Of a stretch of DNA of 64,000 nt, positions 1 through 9,248 are shown piece after piece. Source of the DNA: Flagellimonas yonaguniensis. Its GTDB lineage: Bacteria; Bacteroidota; Bacteroidia; Flavobacteriales; Flavobacteriaceae. Each line of letters begins with the position of its first letter. Position 1 is the first letter of the stretch. The notes beneath the pieces are model-generated. The model searched no databases and had not been told where the DNA came from. It worked only from the letters and a program-made list of their open reading frames with translations. The position numbers and the translations under genes are program-made. The stretch lies in NCBI RefSeq assembly GCF_029193885.1, contig NZ_JARFVB010000006.1, positions 62,001 through 126,000 of the forward strand, in the 5' to 3' direction.

Positions 1-911
1 GTGTCAATAATAAGGACATCGATTTCCTTTAGGTTTTGGTTGTCCAATTCGGAATAGCGTACCACGGTTTTTTCAAGGGATGAGGTGATTTTATCAATAT
101 GGACAGACTTTATCTCGTGTGGAGCGATGACAAACTTTAGTTTTTCGTTGGTGCTGTTGATGTAATTGACCAGGATTTTTTCATCTTCGGGCCATGTACT
201 GCCAGCTACCAAGCACAGTTGGTCATTTTTGAATCGATCCATGAAATCCAATTGGTTGTTCCGTTTCAATATCTCGGAAACACGGTCCAATCGGGTATCG
301 CCACCAATACTGGAATTGTTTAAACCAATGGATTCCAAAAGCTCTTTGGACTTTTTATCCTGAACAAAATAATGGTCGAACTTCCCTAAGCTTTTTCGCA
401 TAAACCCTCCAAAGGATTTGAAATAAACCTGCCTCTTAGAAAAAATGGAAGAGACCAAAATGGTCGGGACGTTTCTTTTTCCAAGATGATACAGATAATT
501 GGGCCATACTTCATATTTAACAAAAATGGCCAGCTGTGGATTTACCAGATTTAAAAAACGCTTCACTTTGGAATTGCTGTCAATGGGCAGGTATACCACA
601 ATATCGGCTACCGAGGTGTTCTTTTTAACCTCGTAGCCCGAGGGCGAAAAAAAACTGAGAACCAATTTGTGTTCGGGATATTTGGACCGCAATCGTTCCA
701 AAATGGGAAGACCTTGTTCAAACTCGCCCAAGGAAGCTACGTGCATCCAAATGGTGTTGTCCGTGGGGCTGAGTTTTTCTTCCAACAAGGGAAAAGTGCT
801 TTTTCTGCCTTTTACGAACAATTTGATCTTGGCATTGAAAAGTGCGACCACTTTCAAAGCAAGCCAAACGATGTTGATCAAAATATTATATAGAAAACGC
901 AAGGGCATCAT
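1..911 (-). CDS. waaA: 3-deoxy-D-manno-octulosonic acid (Kdo) transferase, C-terminus cut by window edge
   Basis: Transfers Kdo from CMP-Kdo to lipid A precursor at the inner-membrane cytoplasmic face. Read from ATG at 911 (a second ATG follows at 908), giving about 303 codons before the window ends. Visible: an N-terminal hydrophobic anchor (residues 3-25), the ASLGEFEQ segment near residue 60 that holds the catalytic glutamate of the GT30 family, the SFFSPSGYE segment, and a VAGSTWPEDE segment typical of the start of the second Rossmann domain. The readable end (DVLIID) fits the IDT-G-L stretch that normally follows in this family. Family members are around 420 residues, so roughly 110-120 are missing. 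It is divergent from the DegT/galE pair, with 80 bp between them. Confidence 0.93.
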   Translation of the reverse strand, partial: MMPLRFLYNILINIVWLALKVVALFNAKIKLFVKGRKSTFPLLEEKLSPTDNTIWMHVASLGEFEQGLPILERLRSKYPEHKLVLSFFSPSGYEVKKNTSVADIVVYLPIDSNSKVKRFLNLVNPQLAIFVKYEVWPNYLYHLGKRNVPTILVSSIFSKRQVYFKSFGGFMRKSLGKFDHYFVQDKKSKELLESIGLNNSSIGGDTRLDRVSEILKRNNQLDFMDRFKNDQLCLVAGSTWPEDEKILVNYINSTNEKLKFVIAPHEIKSVHIDKITSSLEKTVVRYSELDNQNLKEIDVLIID

Positions 912-965
912 TTTTCGCTAAAATACATTCTTTCGATCAGAGACCATTATGGCATCTTAATTTCT

Positions 966-973
966 TAATTTTG
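966..973 (+). promoter_or_regulatory. -7 element of Bacteroidota promoter for DegT-galE operon
   Basis: TAATTTTG fits the Bacteroidota TAnnTTTG -7 consensus and lies 18 bp before the ATG at 992. No clear TTG -33 element is visible at the expected spacing, so this is a moderate candidate. Confidence 0.45.
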
Positions 974-991
974 ACCTATTAATTTATTCCG

Positions 992-2146
992 ATGAAAAAA
1001 ATACAAATGGTTGACCTCAAAGGTCAATACGAAGGCATAAAAACCGAGGTCAACGACGCCATTGCGGAAATCTTGGATTCCTCCGCATTTATAAACGGAC
1101 CCCACGTTCACGCGTTTCAAAGTGAATTGGAAGAATATTTGGGTGTAAAGCATGTGATTCCCTGTGCCAACGGGACCGATGCGCTCCAAATATGTATGAT
1201 GGGCCTTGGATTGCAACCAGGGGATGAAGTGATTACGGCGGATTTTACCTTTGCTGCTACCGTGGAAGTGATCGGTCTGTTACAATTGACACCAGTTTTA
1301 GTGGATGTGGAACCCGATACCTTCAATATAGATGTGAAGGCCATTGAAAAGGCGATAACACCTAAAACAAAGGCAATTGTCCCCGTGCATCTTTTTGGAC
1401 AGTGTGCCAATATGGATGAGATCATGGAGTTGGCCAAAAAGCACGATTTATTTGTTATTGAAGATAATGCACAGGCTATTGGAGGGTCTTACTTCTCCAA
1501 AGATGGTTCCAAACAAAAGGCTGGGAGCATCGGGCATGTTGGTGCAACATCATTTTTCCCATCCAAGAACTTGGGTTGTTATGGTGATGGCGGCGCTATT
1601 TTTACCAATGATGATGATTTGGCGCATACCATTCGCGGTATCGTGAACCATGGAATGTACAAAAGGTATTATCATGATGTGGTCGGTGTAAACTCACGTC
1701 TGGACTCTATTCAAGCCGCTGTCTTGAGAGCAAAATTGCCAAAATTGGACTTTTACAATCAAAAACGTTGGGAAGCTGCATCAAAATATTCCAAGGCATT
1801 TGAAGCTCAGGAACACATTTTAGTGCCAAAAGTGTCTTGTAATTCTAAATCAAGCGAAAGCAATCATGATTGCCATGTGTTCCATCAGTATACCCTAAGA
1901 ATCACAAATGGCAAAAGGGATGCTCTGGTGCAACATTTAAATGATAACAACGTTCCTTGTGGGGTATATTATCCAGTTCCATTGCACAAACAGAAGGCGT
2001 ATGTTGATGACCGTTACAACGAGGATGATTTCCCTGTGACCAATCAGTTGGTGAACGAAGTGATTTCACTTCCCATGCACACCGAATTGGATGATGAGCA
2101 AATAGAATACATAACCAAGTTGGTGATTGACTTCGTAAACAAATAA
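992..2146 (+). CDS. DegT/DnrJ/EryC1/StrS family sugar aminotransferase
   Basis: PLP-dependent aminotransferase of 384 residues, probably acting on a nucleotide-linked keto-sugar for surface polysaccharide or LPS. The family's hallmarks are visible: N-terminal MVDLKGQY, the CANGTDAL cofactor loop near residue 60, VIEDNAQAIGG (the ring-stacking aspartate region, residues 160-170) and FFPSKNLGCYGDGGA, with the Schiff-base lysine at K192. The C-terminal part carries YYPVPLHKQKAY, typical of the family. It is followed after only 2 bp by galE, so the two are co-transcribed. The exact sugar substrate cannot be read from the sequence; WbpE-like 3-keto-sugar transaminases are the closest family type I recall. 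Confidence 0.9.
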   Translation: MKKIQMVDLKGQYEGIKTEVNDAIAEILDSSAFINGPHVHAFQSELEEYLGVKHVIPCANGTDALQICMMGLGLQPGDEVITADFTFAATVEVIGLLQLTPVLVDVEPDTFNIDVKAIEKAITPKTKAIVPVHLFGQCANMDEIMELAKKHDLFVIEDNAQAIGGSYFSKDGSKQKAGSIGHVGATSFFPSKNLGCYGDGGAIFTNDDDLAHTIRGIVNHGMYKRYYHDVVGVNSRLDSIQAAVLRAKLPKLDFYNQKRWEAASKYSKAFEAQEHILVPKVSCNSKSSESNHDCHVFHQYTLRITNGKRDALVQHLNDNNVPCGVYYPVPLHKQKAYVDDRYNEDDFPVTNQLVNEVISLPMHTELDDEQIEYITKLVIDFVNK

Positions 2147-2148
2147 AT

Positions 2149-3165
2149 ATGAAAATACTCGTGACCGGTGGTTTGGGCTTTATCGGTTCCCATACCGTTG
2201 TTGAATTACAAAATGAAGGCTTTGAGGTAGTGGTTGTGGATAATCTGTCCAACTCATCCATCAATGTTTTGGAAGGTATTGAAGCCATAACTGGCAAAAG
2301 GCCCATTTTTGAAGAATTTGACCTTCGGGATAAACCAAAGGTCCAGGATTTCTTTCAAAAGCATGATGATATTGCAGGAGTCATTCATTTTGCGGCATCA
2401 AAAGCAGTGGGGGAAAGCGTGGAAGAACCTTTGCTGTATTACGAGAACAACCTTGGGGTATTGGTCTACGTACTACAAGAGTTAAAGAAAAAAGGAGATG
2501 CAAGCTTTATCTTCAGTAGTTCTTGTACCGTATATGGTCAGGCGGACGAAATGCCGATTACAGAGGCTGCACCTGTAAAGCCGGCAGAATCACCCTATGG
2601 CAATACCAAGCAAGTGGGTGAGGAGATCATTAGGGATACCTGCAAGGTAAATCCAGAGCTGAAAGCCATCTCGTTACGGTATTTCAATCCCATTGGGGCG
2701 CACCCTTCTGGAAAGATTGGGGAACTTCCCATTGGAGTTCCTCAAAACTTGGTGCCATTCATCACGCAAACAGGTGTTGGTCTTCGTGAGCAATTGTCTG
2801 TTTTTGGCGATGATTACCCCACGGAAGATGGTACCTGTGTCAGGGATTACATTCATGTAGTCGACTTGGCCAAAGCACACGTGGCTGCCTTACAACGTTT
2901 GTTGGAAAATAAAAATGAAGGCAACTACGAAGTATTCAATTTGGGTACGGGAACAGGAAGCTCCGTATTGGAAGTCATTCAAAGTTTTGAACGCGTATCC
3001 GGCGAAAAGTTGAACTATAAAATTGTGGGCAGAAGGCCTGGAGATGTAATCCAAGCTTATGCCGATACCAAAAAAGCAAATGAAATCTTGGGATGGAAGG
3101 CAAAATCCAGTCTGGATGATGCCATGAAATCCGCTTGGGAGTGGGAGAAGATCGTAAGAAGTTAG
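2149..3165 (+). CDS. galE: UDP-glucose 4-epimerase
   Basis: Interconverts UDP-glucose and UDP-galactose using bound NAD. 338 residues, the usual length for GalE. The N-terminal Rossmann motif GGLGFIGSHT (residues 7-16), the SSSCTVYG serine region and the YGNTK catalytic pair (Y150, K154) are all present. The C-terminal substrate segment (GRRPGDVIQAYAD) matches GalE more than general NAD-dependent sugar epimerases. It starts 2 bp after the aminotransferase stop, so it is the second gene of an envelope-sugar operon. Confidence 0.95.
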   Translation: MKILVTGGLGFIGSHTVVELQNEGFEVVVVDNLSNSSINVLEGIEAITGKRPIFEEFDLRDKPKVQDFFQKHDDIAGVIHFAASKAVGESVEEPLLYYENNLGVLVYVLQELKKKGDASFIFSSSCTVYGQADEMPITEAAPVKPAESPYGNTKQVGEEIIRDTCKVNPELKAISLRYFNPIGAHPSGKIGELPIGVPQNLVPFITQTGVGLREQLSVFGDDYPTEDGTCVRDYIHVVDLAKAHVAALQRLLENKNEGNYEVFNLGTGTGSSVLEVIQSFERVSGEKLNYKIVGRRPGDVIQAYADTKKANEILGWKAKSSLDDAMKSAWEWEKIVRS

Positions 3166-3207
3166 GGCCGAAAAAATCCTAAAACATTTTTTGGTCGTAC
3201 ATACTGT

Positions 3208-3564
3208 ATGTTACCCAGTTACAATAACAGTTTGGAGTTGCTGGAAGGTGTTCGGCACGAGCAACTCTATCAAAACCTACTGCTGCAACTCAAAAAGGAT
3301 TTTGAATTGGCCAATGTGCCCATCAATATCCCTATGGATATATCCCCCGAGGAACTTAAAAGTACCATTCACGAAAAAATCTACTTTTTGATCGTGGAAA
3401 AGTTTCCGGAGTACCTCAATTTATTATATGTGGTGGACATCTCTGAGAGCAAAGTCAAAAAGATAGCTCCGTCCGATGTTGTTGATATTTCGGCGGAGGT
3501 ATCTTTTTTATTGTTGAAAAGGGAATGGCAAAAAGTGTGGTACAAGGCCAAATATAGCAGCTGA
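3208..3564 (+). CDS. conserved-looking hypothetical protein, 118 residues
   Basis: Not recognised. A soluble, mixed-charge protein with no signal peptide or membrane segment. It begins MLPSYNNSLELLEG and is predicted to be largely helical. It lies 42 bp after galE on the same strand and ends 7 bp before the convergent acyltransferase. The ATG at 3208 was preferred; an out-of-frame overlapping start at 3191 gives only a short frame. The reading frame has normal codon use for the window and no internal frameshift, which supports it being real. Confidence 0.7.
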   Translation: MLPSYNNSLELLEGVRHEQLYQNLLLQLKKDFELANVPINIPMDISPEELKSTIHEKIYFLIVEKFPEYLNLLYVVDISESKVKKIAPSDVVDISAEVSFLLLKREWQKVWYKAKYSS

Positions 3565-3571
3565 CCTTTGG

Positions 3572-4672
3572 TCATACCTTTACATAAATGCCTTTTTTGT
3601 CCATAAAATAGCCCACGACCCAACAAGTGAGCATTACCCAAAGAGCAAATAGCAAAGAACCCACATGTCCGCCAGACCACGAAATAAATATATTGTCGGC
3701 AATCCATCTATATAAAGATTCTCCGTTGATATCGATGGCAAAAAGGGTTATGATGAATAGTTCCGACAACAAATAAATGAACAAGGTGTTTTTGCCGAAA
3801 ACCTCGAAAAAGTAGCTCCAACTTTTGGCCTTTTTCATGTCCAGGATATAAATAAGTATGGCAATGGCAAAAAGGTCTATGCCGCAAGTGAGCAGTACAA
3901 AGGAACTTGTCCAAAGTTTTTTGTTGATAGGCAGAATAAGGTCCCATGCCAATCCTGCAAAGACCAAGGCAACCCCAACCATCATTAATTTGGCCACCGT
4001 TTCAAAGTTTTGTCCATTGTTCTGGATAAATCGACCCGCTAAGTAACCAATGATCACATTTACAATGGCGGGAAGTGTACTTAATAATCCTTCGGGATCA
4101 AAGGCAATGCCCTCCCCATGGTACATGTGGCTGGGACCAATGAGCCATTCATCCAATTTTAATACAGCGTTGCCCGTTAAGGTAAGGTCCCCAAAACCAA
4201 TTAAAATGAGATGGTAGCCCACTAAAAACAAAGCGCTGAGCCAAATGGCGGTTTTGCTCTTCACAAAGTGAAGGATGATGGAGGCGAACATATAGCACAG
4301 TGCAATACGCTGCAATACCCCAAATACCCTTGTCTCTGAAAACGGTTTTAATTGTCCATCATCAAAAAACGGATACCAGTACATTAAAAAGCCCAAAAGG
4401 AAAATAATGGCCGTTCGCTTCAATATTTTCTTGAAAACGGCGGATTGCCCCATGCTCTCATATTTCTTCATGCTAAAACTCATGGAATTTCCCACGACGA
4501 ATAAAAAAGTGGGAAAAACAAGGTCGGTCAATGTAAAACCGTTCCAATTGGCATGTAACAATGGCGAAAAGGTGGTAGAGCCGTTCCCCGGTGAGTTGAC
4601 AATAATCATCAAAGCGACATCCAGCCCCCTGAAAACATCAAGGGAGAGGTATCTGTTTTTAAGTTTGGACAT
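3572..4672 (-). CDS. heparan-alpha-glucosaminide N-acetyltransferase-like membrane acyltransferase (DUF5009-type)
   Basis: Polytopic membrane protein of 366 residues from the ATG at 4672; an upstream TTG at 4699 is possible but less likely. The N-terminal RYLSLDVFRGLDVALMIIVN segment and the later TLTDLVFPTFLFVVGNSMSF stretch are characteristic of the HGSNAT/NagX-like family, in which membrane helices carry an acyl group to an amino sugar or glycan. About ten hydrophobic segments follow. In bacteria these proteins are thought to modify envelope glycans; the substrate here is unknown. It is convergent with the 118-residue gene and divergent from sucA. Confidence 0.8.
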   Translation of the reverse strand: MSKLKNRYLSLDVFRGLDVALMIIVNSPGNGSTTFSPLLHANWNGFTLTDLVFPTFLFVVGNSMSFSMKKYESMGQSAVFKKILKRTAIIFLLGFLMYWYPFFDDGQLKPFSETRVFGVLQRIALCYMFASIILHFVKSKTAIWLSALFLVGYHLILIGFGDLTLTGNAVLKLDEWLIGPSHMYHGEGIAFDPEGLLSTLPAIVNVIIGYLAGRFIQNNGQNFETVAKLMMVGVALVFAGLAWDLILPINKKLWTSSFVLLTCGIDLFAIAILIYILDMKKAKSWSYFFEVFGKNTLFIYLLSELFIITLFAIDINGESLYRWIADNIFISWSGGHVGSLLFALWVMLTCWVVGYFMDKKGIYVKV

Positions 4673-4836
4673 ATTAAGTTGGTTTAGCTGGTAGCTCAAG
4701 TTAAATTATTTTTAGTTTCCCCTGTTAATTTCAGTTAAAAATTTCATTTTTATTGCTTTGGTGTTCATTCTGTGATATAGTTGTAAATTTGAATAATAAA
4801 TTAAAGGGAATGCAAGTATATAAATGCTAAAACCCG

Positions 4837-4844
4837 TATTTTTG
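4837..4844 (+). promoter_or_regulatory. -7 element upstream of sucA
   Basis: TATTTTTG, a full match to TAnnTTTG, ends 37 bp before the sucA ATG at 4882. A convincing TTG -33 box is not seen at 17-20 bp spacing. Confidence 0.5.
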
Positions 4845-4881
4845 ACAAAATTTTCCATAAAGTTTTGGAGAAACAGAAAGA

Positions 4882-7680
4882 ATGGACAAATATTCATTTT
4901 TAAATGCTGCGCACACATCGTTTTTTGCGGAGCAATACGATAAATATCTAACGAATCCCGATACTATAGAGCCCAGTTGGAGGGCTTTTTTTCAAGGATT
5001 TGATTTTGGTTTGGAAGGTTCCCTCGAAGATTTGGGTGTCGAATCCGACAAGGGGGGCATGGTTGTGCTCTCCAACGGAAAGAAAGTGGAAATGCCGGAA
5101 GCGCTCCAAAAGGAGTTTCAGGTCATTCGCTTGATCGATGGTTACCGTTCCCGAGGACACCTCTTTACCGAGACCAATCCGGTAAGGGAAAGAAGAAAGT
5201 ATGTCCCTACTTTGGACATCGATAATTTTGGGTTGAACCAAGAAGACCTTGATACTGTTTTTGATGCAGGAAAGATATTGGGTATCGGCCCAGCTTCATT
5301 AAAGGAGATCATCCGTCATTTGGAAAGTATCTATTGTGATGCCATTGGGGTGGAGTACATGTATATCCGTACACCGGAACGTATACAATGGATCCAGGAT
5401 TGGCTCAACAAGAACGATAATCATCCAAATTACACTGCGGACGAGAAGAAGAACATTCTCAGGAAATTGAATGAGGCCGTTTCTTTCGAGAGCTTTTTGC
5501 ACACGAAATATGTGGGGCAAAAACGATTTTCGTTGGAAGGAGGCGAATCTTTGATTCCGGCTTTGGATGTAATCATTGAAAAAGCTGCGGACAAAGGCGT
5601 AAAGCAGTTTGTGGTGGGTATGGCCCACAGGGGACGCTTGAACGTTCTTACCAATATTTTTGGGAAATCGCCGAAAGACATCTTCAGCGAGTTCGATGGA
5701 AAGGATTACGAAGAAACCATCTTTGATGGTGATGTGAAATATCACTTGGGATGGACCTCAAAACGTGAAACGGATTCTGGAAAGATGATCAATATGAACA
5801 TTGCCCCGAACCCATCGCATTTGGAAACAGTGAACTCCATTGTTGAAGGCATTTCAAGAGCCAAGCAAGATCACGACCATAGTGAAGAAATATCCGAGGT
5901 ATTGCCGATCTTGATTCATGGTGACGCCGCTTTTGCAGCCCAGGGAGTCGTTTACGAAACAATTCAAATGGCACGTTTGGATGGATATACCACAGGAGGT
6001 ACCATCCATATTGTGGTGAACAACCAGATTGGATTTACCACGAACTACTTGGATGCAAGGTCGTCAACTTACTGCACGGATGTGGGCAAAGTGACACTTT
6101 CGCCCGTATTGCACGTAAATGCCGATGATGCTGAGGCCGTTGTGCATGCCACAACCTTTGCCTTGGAATATAGGATGCGTTACAAACGTGATGTTTTCTT
6201 GGATTTATTGGGGTACAGAAAGTATGGCCACAACGAGGGGGATGAGCCCAAGTTTACCCAGCCCTTGTTGTACAAATCCATTTCCAAGCACAAGAACCCA
6301 AGGGATATTTACGCAGAGAAATTGATTGCCGAAGGAGTGATTGATGAAAACTACGTGAAAGAACTTGAGGAAAAATATAAAAACGATCTCGAGGAGGATC
6401 TTTTGGATTCCCGTAAAATAGAGAAGACCAGAATAACCCCTTTCATGCAAGATGAATGGGAAGGGTTTGAGCAGGTGGCCGAAGAGGTGATGCTGAAACC
6501 TATGGACACCACGTACGACCTTAAAAAGTTGGACGAGGTGGCCCAAAGCATTACCAAGCTTCCCGAGGATAAGAAGTTCTTGAGGAAATTGGTAAGGCTG
6601 GTGGAAGGTCGCCATAAAATGTATTTTGAGGACAACAAGCTCGATTGGGCCATGGGAGAACTTTTGGCCTATGGATCATTGATTGAGGAAGGTTACGATG
6701 TTAGGATGACAGGCCAAGATGTGGAAAGGGGAACCTTTTCTCACAGGCATGCGGTCATCAAAACAGAAATGCACGAGGAAGAAGTAGTGTTGTTGAACGA
6801 AATGGGAGATAACCAAAATGGAAAGTTCCATATCTACAACTCTTTGCTATCGGAATACGCTGTGATGGGATTTGATTATGGCTATGCCATGGCAAGCCCA
6901 AAAACCTTGACCATTTGGGAAGCGCAGTTCGGGGACTTCAGTAACGGAGCCCAGATTATCATAGATCAATATTTATCCTCTGCGGAAGACAAATGGAAAC
7001 TGCAGAACGGATTGGTGCTCTTGTTGCCCCATGGTTACGAAGGTCAGGGGGCGGAACACTCATCAGCTCGTATGGAAAGGTACCTGCAATTGTGTGCTAA
7101 GGACAATATGTACGTGGCGGATGTGACCACTCCAGCCAACCTGTTCCATCTTTTCCGTAGACAAATGAAGGCCAAATTCCGTAAGCCATTGGTGGTATTT
7201 ACGCCTAAAAGTTTGTTGAGGCACCCAAAAGTGCATTCCACAAAAGAGGAAATGGCGAAGGGTAGTTTCCAAATGGTAATAGATGATGCAGATGCTAAAG
7301 CTGCCAAGGTAAAAACGTTGGTCTTCTGTACAGGCAAGTTCTACTACGATCTTCTGGACAAGAGAGAAGAATTGGAGAGGGATGATGTGGCTTTGGTTCG
7401 CGTGGAGCAGTTATTCCCATTGCCAGCTGAGGAAATGCGAAGCATCATCAAAAAATACAAGAACGCCGATGATATTGTTTGGGCCCAGGAAGAGCCAAGA
7501 AACATGGGAGCTTGGAGCCACATGTTGATGCATTTGGACGAAGCCAAGCGATTCAGGGTGGCATCCCGTAGATTCTATGGTGCGCCAGCTGCAGGTAGTG
7601 CAGTGCGTTCAAAAAGACGTCATGCCCAAGTGTTGGACTACGTTTTTGATAAGAGTAAGGACAATATGCAAATAAGATAA
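4882..7680 (+). CDS. sucA: 2-oxoglutarate dehydrogenase E1 component (thiamine diphosphate dependent)
   Basis: Decarboxylates 2-oxoglutarate and passes the succinyl group to the lipoyl arm of E2 in the TCA cycle. 932 residues, normal for bacterial OdhA/SucA. The N-terminus (FLNAAHTSFFAEQYDKYL) is the segment that docks E2 in this family. AHRGRLNVL (about residue 249), the HGDAAFAAQGVVYETIQM stretch near residue 344 and the following VVNNQIGFTT belong to the ThDP/Mg site; the transketolase-like pyrimidine domain follows around residues 600-790 (SHRHAVI, EAQFGDFSNGAQIIIDQY). sucB follows after 25 bp. The E3 gene (lpd) is not in the window. Confidence 0.98.
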   Translation: MDKYSFLNAAHTSFFAEQYDKYLTNPDTIEPSWRAFFQGFDFGLEGSLEDLGVESDKGGMVVLSNGKKVEMPEALQKEFQVIRLIDGYRSRGHLFTETNPVRERRKYVPTLDIDNFGLNQEDLDTVFDAGKILGIGPASLKEIIRHLESIYCDAIGVEYMYIRTPERIQWIQDWLNKNDNHPNYTADEKKNILRKLNEAVSFESFLHTKYVGQKRFSLEGGESLIPALDVIIEKAADKGVKQFVVGMAHRGRLNVLTNIFGKSPKDIFSEFDGKDYEETIFDGDVKYHLGWTSKRETDSGKMINMNIAPNPSHLETVNSIVEGISRAKQDHDHSEEISEVLPILIHGDAAFAAQGVVYETIQMARLDGYTTGGTIHIVVNNQIGFTTNYLDARSSTYCTDVGKVTLSPVLHVNADDAEAVVHATTFALEYRMRYKRDVFLDLLGYRKYGHNEGDEPKFTQPLLYKSISKHKNPRDIYAEKLIAEGVIDENYVKELEEKYKNDLEEDLLDSRKIEKTRITPFMQDEWEGFEQVAEEVMLKPMDTTYDLKKLDEVAQSITKLPEDKKFLRKLVRLVEGRHKMYFEDNKLDWAMGELLAYGSLIEEGYDVRMTGQDVERGTFSHRHAVIKTEMHEEEVVLLNEMGDNQNGKFHIYNSLLSEYAVMGFDYGYAMASPKTLTIWEAQFGDFSNGAQIIIDQYLSSAEDKWKLQNGLVLLLPHGYEGQGAEHSSARMERYLQLCAKDNMYVADVTTPANLFHLFRRQMKAKFRKPLVVFTPKSLLRHPKVHSTKEEMAKGSFQMVIDDADAKAAKVKTLVFCTGKFYYDLLDKREELERDDVALVRVEQLFPLPAEEMRSIIKKYKNADDIVWAQEEPRNMGAWSHMLMHLDEAKRFRVASRRFYGAPAAGSAVRSKRRHAQVLDYVFDKSKDNMQIR

Positions 7681-7705
7681 TACAAGTATATAAACTACAA
7701 TAAAG

Positions 7706-8926
7706 ATGGTTTTAGAAATGAAAGTTCCCTCGCCAGGGGAATCCATTACAGAAGTAGAAATCGCCGAGTGGTTGGTTGAGGATGGAGACTATGTGGAGAA
7801 GGACCAAGCCATAGCCGAGGTGGACTCGGATAAGGCAACATTGGAGCTTCCTGCAGAGGAGAGCGGAATTATTACCCTTAAGGCCGAAGTGGGTGACGCC
7901 GTAGCTGTTGGCGAGGTAGTTTGCCTCATCGATACGAGTGCGGAAAAGCCTGAAGGTTCATCGGACGCATCCGAGAAAAAGGAGGACACCAAGAAGGAAG
8001 AACCTAAAAAAGAGGCACCCAAGAAAGAGGAGCCTAAAAAGGAAACCTATGCTTCTGGTACGCCATCTCCTGCGGCCAAGAAAATATTGGACGAAAAAGG
8101 AATCGAGCCTTCATCGGTTTCAGGGAGTGGAAAAGATGGGCGTATCACAAAGGATGATGCGGTAAAAGCAAAGCCATCCATGGGAACCCCGACAGGAGGT
8201 AGCCGCGGTGAGAGCCGTTCCAAATTGTCCATGCTGCGTAGAAAGGTGGCCGAGCGTTTGGTTGCTGCGAAAAACGAGACGGCAATGTTGACCACCTTCA
8301 ACGAAGTGGATATGTCCGCTATATTTGAATTACGTAGCCAGTATAAGGAGGAGTTCAAGAACAAACATGGTGTTAGTCTTGGATTTATGTCCTTCTTTAC
8401 CAAAGCCGTGATTCGTGCATTGCAAATGTATCCTGCCGTAAACTCTATGATCGATGGCAAGGAAATGATCACCTACGAATTCTGTGATATCAGTATTGCG
8501 GTATCAGGACCTAAAGGTTTGATGGTTCCGGTAATCAGGAATGCGGAAAACTTGACATTCAGGGGAATTGAATCCGAAGTAAAACGTTTGGCCATCCGTG
8601 CTAGGGAAGGTGAGATCACTGTGGATGAAATGACCGGTGGTACTTTTACCATTACCAACGGAGGTGTGTTCGGTTCCATGTTGTCTACCCCTATAATCAA
8701 CCCACCGCAAAGTGGGATTTTGGGTATGCACAACATTGTGGAGCGCGCCATTGTTAGGGATGGGGCCATTGCCATTGCACCTGTAATGTACGTTGCACTT
8801 TCTTATGATCACAGAATTATCGATGGTAAGGAATCTGTTGGGTTCTTGGTTGCCGTGAAAGAAGCTTTAGAAAGTCCAGAAGAATTGTTGATGGACGGAA
8901 ACGTGAAAAAAGCGTTGGAATTGTAA
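7706..8926 (+). CDS. sucB: dihydrolipoamide succinyltransferase, E2 of 2-oxoglutarate dehydrogenase
   Basis: Transfers succinyl from the lipoyl arm to CoA. 406 residues with the expected three-part architecture. A lipoyl domain (1-80) carries the lipoylated lysine K43 in DSDKATLEL. A Lys/Glu/Pro-rich flexible linker (about 85-113) leads to the peripheral subunit-binding domain (about 114-155), and the catalytic domain (about 170-406) has SYDHRIIDG with H369 and D373. The single lipoyl domain and the ITNGGVFGSMLSTPIINPPQ segment point to SucB rather than pyruvate dehydrogenase E2. It is directly downstream of sucA. Confidence 0.98.
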   Translation: MVLEMKVPSPGESITEVEIAEWLVEDGDYVEKDQAIAEVDSDKATLELPAEESGIITLKAEVGDAVAVGEVVCLIDTSAEKPEGSSDASEKKEDTKKEEPKKEAPKKEEPKKETYASGTPSPAAKKILDEKGIEPSSVSGSGKDGRITKDDAVKAKPSMGTPTGGSRGESRSKLSMLRRKVAERLVAAKNETAMLTTFNEVDMSAIFELRSQYKEEFKNKHGVSLGFMSFFTKAVIRALQMYPAVNSMIDGKEMITYEFCDISIAVSGPKGLMVPVIRNAENLTFRGIESEVKRLAIRAREGEITVDEMTGGTFTITNGGVFGSMLSTPIINPPQSGILGMHNIVERAIVRDGAIAIAPVMYVALSYDHRIIDGKESVGFLVAVKEALESPEELLMDGNVKKALEL

Positions 8927-8935
8927 ATATAAGAT

Positions 8936-9166
8936 ATGCCAGCAGGCGGTCCGTTAGATCATCCATTGTCTGATATATTGACTCATGGTTTAAATGTATA
9001 CACTCCGGAATGTGATAGGATGATTCGAGAATTGAACAAGATTGTAAGTAGGAAGGAGTTGTTTGAAATGTTTGATTGGTTAGATGACTTAAGTGCATCT
9101 GAAAGTGATAAACTAGAGTTTGAAAAGAAAGTCAGGATAAAATACCTGATGTTAAAAGGGAAATGA
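8936..9166 (+). CDS. small hypothetical protein trailing sucB, 76 residues
   Basis: Unrecognised small protein that starts 10 bp after the sucB stop and ends 50 bp before a strong terminator, so it would be the third gene of the sucAB transcript. It is helical and charged in its C-terminal half (ELNKIVSRKELFEMFDWL) with no signal or membrane segment. It is visibly AT-richer than sucAB. The tight spacing and ATG start support it; no domain is recognised. Confidence 0.6.
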   Translation: MPAGGPLDHPLSDILTHGLNVYTPECDRMIRELNKIVSRKELFEMFDWLDDLSASESDKLEFEKKVRIKYLMLKGK

Positions 9167-9216
9167 TGATTTGAAATTAGGTGCGCTTTTCATTAAATTA
9201 TATGGCTCGAACTGAC

Positions 9217-9248
9217 AAAAGCCTTTACTTTTTTAAGTAAAGGCTTTT
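9217..9248. terminator. bidirectional intrinsic terminator between sucAB unit and the protease gene
   Basis: Inverted repeat AAAAGCCTTTACTT / AAGTAAAGGCTTTT around a TTTT loop, followed by T-runs in both directions. The stop codon and last codons of the minus-strand protease gene (9225) lie inside the stem, so one hairpin serves both converging genes. Confidence 0.85.

Noticed and set aside
4700..4881. A minus-strand frame in the gap before sucA
   Set aside because: Overlaps the sucA promoter and start, AT-rich, with no domain; treated as intergenic.
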